64,000 nt of DNA. Source: Nemophila menziesii (Eukaryota > Streptophyta > Magnoliopsida > Boraginales > Hydrophyllaceae). Of the stretch, positions 60,281 through 64,000 are shown piece by piece. The stretch covers positions 2,728,001-2,792,000 of the forward strand of contig JARWIR010000018.1 of the NCBI GenBank assembly GCA_029959085.1, in the 5' to 3' direction. The notes beneath the pieces were generated by a model, which was not told where the DNA came from, ran no database searches, and saw nothing but the letters and a program-made list of their open reading frames with translations. Positions within the stretch are counted from its first letter, which is position 1. Each line of letters begins with the position of its first letter. The translations under genes and the position numbers were made by a program.

Positions 60281-63200
60281 TGGTCATATAAATTATTATC
60301 TTAAAGTGCATAAAATCCTAAACGTGGTAGTAAATTATTTTGATGTACAATCTTTATATTGGTTGTTTCTTGTTATGTTAAAAATATAAATTGTAAGAAA
60401 ATTCTTATTAAATCCTCTGTCAAGTGTCTCCTAACTATTTTAGGTGTTGTTCAACCATTCTTATATCAAATGAGTATGCCAGTGATGAAATAGACGAACC
60501 AATCTACGTTGATAGTGATGAGGAAGTAGTTGAGTGGTTACGAAACATATTGAAGTGTTTTATTATATCTTTAATGTTTGTATAGTCAATTTCGTGGTTT
60601 GTTTTTGAAATTTTGTGTTTAAGTTTGATTATTTGTTATGATTATGTGTTTTGATTGTGTATAATTGATTACATTACTATTTTTTCTAATATAACAGGTG
60701 TTTAAAAATTAAAACTGTTCCTTACAATTAAATAAAAAAGGAAATACTTTTTATCATTTGCGACTACATTGTAGTTGCTAGAGATGAAGAACAAGTCCTT
60801 AATGAGTGGGGGACATTTATGCCTAGTTCATTCGTATGAGCTAATCGAGAATGATGGGGTCATTAGCGACTACATAAGTAGTCGTCAATAATAGATTTAA
60901 TATTTATTAAATTAATGGTGGTCCACTTTCCCACCCATTGGTTGTCACGCGTTTAATTTTTAGTTTTCGCGACTACTTTGTAGTAGCGAATAAGCCAAGT
61001 CTCGGTCAAAAAACTGAGTCAAACTCAACATTAGCGACTAAATACCCTATCTTTCGTGACTACTTGATGCAGTCACGAAAAATATTATTCTATATGTACT
61101 TCCTACCGAGCCATTCTCTCACACTCTCACTACTCCAAAACTTAAAAATCTGAACCTCTTTTCTAAAATCTTTCATTTCCGACAACAATTGGAGTGTCTA
61201 ACACCTCCAAATCACCTCCAAAGGTAATAAATTCCTACTTTAAACCTTTATTTCTCATTTTTTTGGAACACTTTATATGATTTATGCTAAAAAAAAATTT
61301 CTAACCTAATTTTTTTTGTTTGTGTTTATCTTTGAATCATATGGGCATGGTCATGACTAAATGTATGTTTTTTTATCAACTATTAGTGATGTAATTTTCA
61401 TGGTTCCTTTTTCAATTGTTTTTGTTCTTTGATTTTTTATGTTACTTTAATTCCAAAATATTGTGAGTGTTTAGAATGTGATTTATGTTAGTTTTAACAT
61501 ATTTTAGACGTAAGAACTGAAAAATATTAATTGTAAAAATTTATAAAAATAAAATTCTTTTGTTTTTGTTGTTAATGAATTCAAAATTCTATAGAGTGTT
61601 TTTAGTGTGATTTAGGTTAGTTGTGACACATTTTGATTGCTATAATTTAAAAAAATTAATTAAAGAAATTTATAATTTATTTTTAGTGGATTTGGCGTTA
61701 GGTTATATGCTTAGCCCTGTTAAAATATGATTAGAATTATTAATGGACCGTTTTGCAATTAAAAAAATATTAAATAATATTATAAGGACTAAAATGTGAT
61801 TTTTGATAATTTTAAAGTTAATACTATTTGATAATCTTGGAGTACATAGGAATATGTATAAGTTTATAAAAAATACAACGATCTTTTTTCAATTAAAAAA
61901 ATATTACATGAAATATATATATATAGAAAGAGAGAAAGGAGATTCGTGATTTCTTTTATTTTTAATTTACACTTATACCCCTCACATTTTTTAAATATGT
62001 ATTTTCTTTTGTGTGGGTTTTGTATATTTACATTTATGTCCCTATATATTTTTTAAAATAAGAGGTGTATTTAGTTTTTGTTAGCTGTAGTTATGCTCTT
62101 GGTAAGTTCTCGTGTTTGTTGCTTCAAAGATAAATTAAGGTTAATTCACATTAAAATTCTGTAGTTATGCTGAAACATTACAATATAGAGTGGTTAACAC
62201 ACATGTTTTAATGGTTATTTGTGTAGCTTAGCCTATTAAAATATCTATCGATAGATATGTGTTTCTACTAGATGTTCTTTAATTTTATTAATGCTCAACA
62301 CACTTGATAGTAATCAGTCAATTAACAACAGGAATGAATAAAGTGCTACTTAAAATATTTATTGTACAACCTCTCATAATTTAGACAACCCAGCATTGAT
62401 ATTTCAGAATGTTGTTAAAGAATGAATAAGGATTTAGTTTCAAGAGTAGTAAAGTAAACATTACTGATTAAAATATCGATAAATAGAGCTTTACAATTTG
62501 ACATTTATTTAAATTAATAGAATATGTGATCTCCATTTAATTATGTCCAACCATGAAGCTCTATTATATTTCTATTTGTTTCACAAAAATTTGATCTCAA
62601 GTCTTCATAGTCTCTGACTATCGATCTTATATAATATACAATTTTACTATTGAAACTTAAAAAAATTAAAACAAATATAGATTTCATTATAAATATACTA
62701 TATAATTTACTATTGAAACTTTAAAAAAAACTTGATTTAAATTTCAACTAAATCTTATAAAATTTACAAATTTTCAAATCTTTTAGTTTCAAGTTTATAT
62801 TTAAATGTATGTTATATATTTACACCCAAATTCACAAGTTTGTATAGCAGTTGCATTTTAAAGTATGAACAACAATGCAAGCATAACAGCGTATGTAAAT
62901 TAATGATTTCCTTCTTGTATTTTGCAACCCAAATTAAATATCCAACTTCTTGTATCTTGCAACCCAAATTAAATATCCAACTATCTCCCAAAGGTGGCCC
63001 AATAAACCATTATCTACTTATCAATCATTTTAGGCCCACTTATTTTTTATTTTCTCCTATTTAACATATAAAGCCAAGCCATTACTCTGCAAAACCATCA
63101 TACCCACGTACTCCACCCTTTCGATTTCTCTATTGACGCAACATCCAATTGTACCACTACATTCTTCTATTAAAATTTCACATAAATTCAAAATTCAGTG

Positions 63201-64000
63201 ACCCTTTGTAATACCTTCAATCCATATAAAACGGGCCGCCCATACCTAACATAAGCACCTTGTAATTAAAATCATCATATAGATATGTACTTTCTCTTTA
63301 TTATCTATCCTTCTTATCATTTATCAAACTGGTAGAAATATAACTATATAGATTAATAAACTTGTAACAAAAATTGCTACCCAGGTTATGATTATTAATC
63401 TTGTAATGGGATTCATCTAGTTTTGTATTATTATTAGATCTAGTTTTTAATTGTATATATCTTATTTTTATTTTATAATTGGTAGATCTCAGTGTATTCT
63501 TGTTGTTATGTTATAATTTGTTACCCATATTATAAATCTGATTGGTAAAAATAAGAACCTTACCTTTATTCCAACCTAGATCTTGTAACTATCATTTAAT
63601 CATTTTTTGCCACCCTCCATACTAGTGTTTTTTTCGAAAGTAACGCTTTTCTAAATAGTAATTTCTACAATAACATTAATTGAAACAATTCTGAATATGC
63701 TACTGAAGAGTTTGAAGGAAATGTTAGAATTTCACAAGATCTTACATATAACCTATTACTCTTGATACTCAAACATTGTGACTTCATTAGGGACGGCTAT
63801 TTATTTTGGCTCACACTTTGATTTTTTTTATCAGGTATTTTCTTATCGGGGCTAAGTTGATCTATTCAATCATCATATATCAATTTTACCATGTGAGTTT
63901 ATCTTATAGCTATGAATTTTATATATTTATATATGCTTTTAAATTGTTTAATTACTTGTTGATTTTGTACTCCAACATTTTTCCTTATCCACCTGTAACT
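60281..64000 (+). repeat. Tandem macrorepeat unit U6, right part (continues beyond window)
   Basis: Starts with the right TSD copy (tggtc, 60281-60285) and continues the unit exactly where U6 was cut. The exon remnant begins about 60444, but a small deletion (gaagtagttgagtgg) shifts its frame. The hairpin cluster spans about 60757-61080. A 37-bp tandem duplication lies near 62925-62985. The tail with the exon-like segment (interrupted by TGA) is at about 63640-63820. No functional gene is seen. Confidence 0.87.

Noticed and set aside
1..64000. CRISPR array or prokaryotic operons
   Set aside because: Direct repeats are satellite- or transposon-like, with no regular repeat-spacer pattern and no bacterial genes.

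Overview
This looks like nuclear, repeat-rich (probably heterochromatic) DNA of a flowering plant. No ordinary host gene was found. The evidence is the very AT-rich background, MITE-like foldbacks, and two nested Ty3/gypsy elements of Athila type: primer-binding sites matching tRNA-Asp, plant-type gag, retropepsin, and a plant env-like ORF. The species cannot be told from the sequence.

Layout. (1) The whole window rests on a head-to-tail array of a large unit, about 5.6-5.8 kb without insertions, all in the same orientation. Units are U1 (1-5582, interrupted before its end), U2 (11684-17453), U3 (17454-23035), U4 (23036-28721), U5 (28722-35576, rearranged) and U6 (35577-36935 and 60281-64000, split by a retrotransposon). 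Each junction carries a foldback palindrome of about 400 bp. Within the unit are a small acidic exon-like remnant, a cluster of GCGACTAC hairpins and long AT-rich stretches without ORFs. (2) Between U1 and U2, in a (TA)n tract, sits a tandem pair of 3-kb elements (5583-8567 and 8568-11612). Each carries a 1.6-1.7 kb degenerate TTAAGG array next to a tRNA-like B box. (3) At 36936-60280 an Athila-like element (E1, plus strand, TSD tggtc) splits U6. Its LTR-tail/PBS/gag segment is present three times as 2074-bp tandem copies. (4) A second, younger Athila-like element (E2, minus strand, 45360-55084, TSD actgc) is inserted in the E1 protease codons.

How the parts relate. E1 and E2 belong to related families and share one unusual plan: gag, protease, a short integrase-tail-like segment, a GC-rich palindromic array, an env-like ORF, and a long 3' region with four PPT-like motifs. 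Neither carries reverse transcriptase, RNase H or the integrase core, so both look non-autonomous and would need enzymes in trans. All gag copies have nonsense codons. The inferred order is: array growth and exchange, E1 insertion, tandem amplification inside E1, then E2 insertion (its placement after the amplification is not strictly ordered by the sequence). The most interesting items are the chimeric middle gag copy, the recurring PPT-like motifs, the GC-rich hairpin arrays, and the large tandem unit with its junction palindrome.
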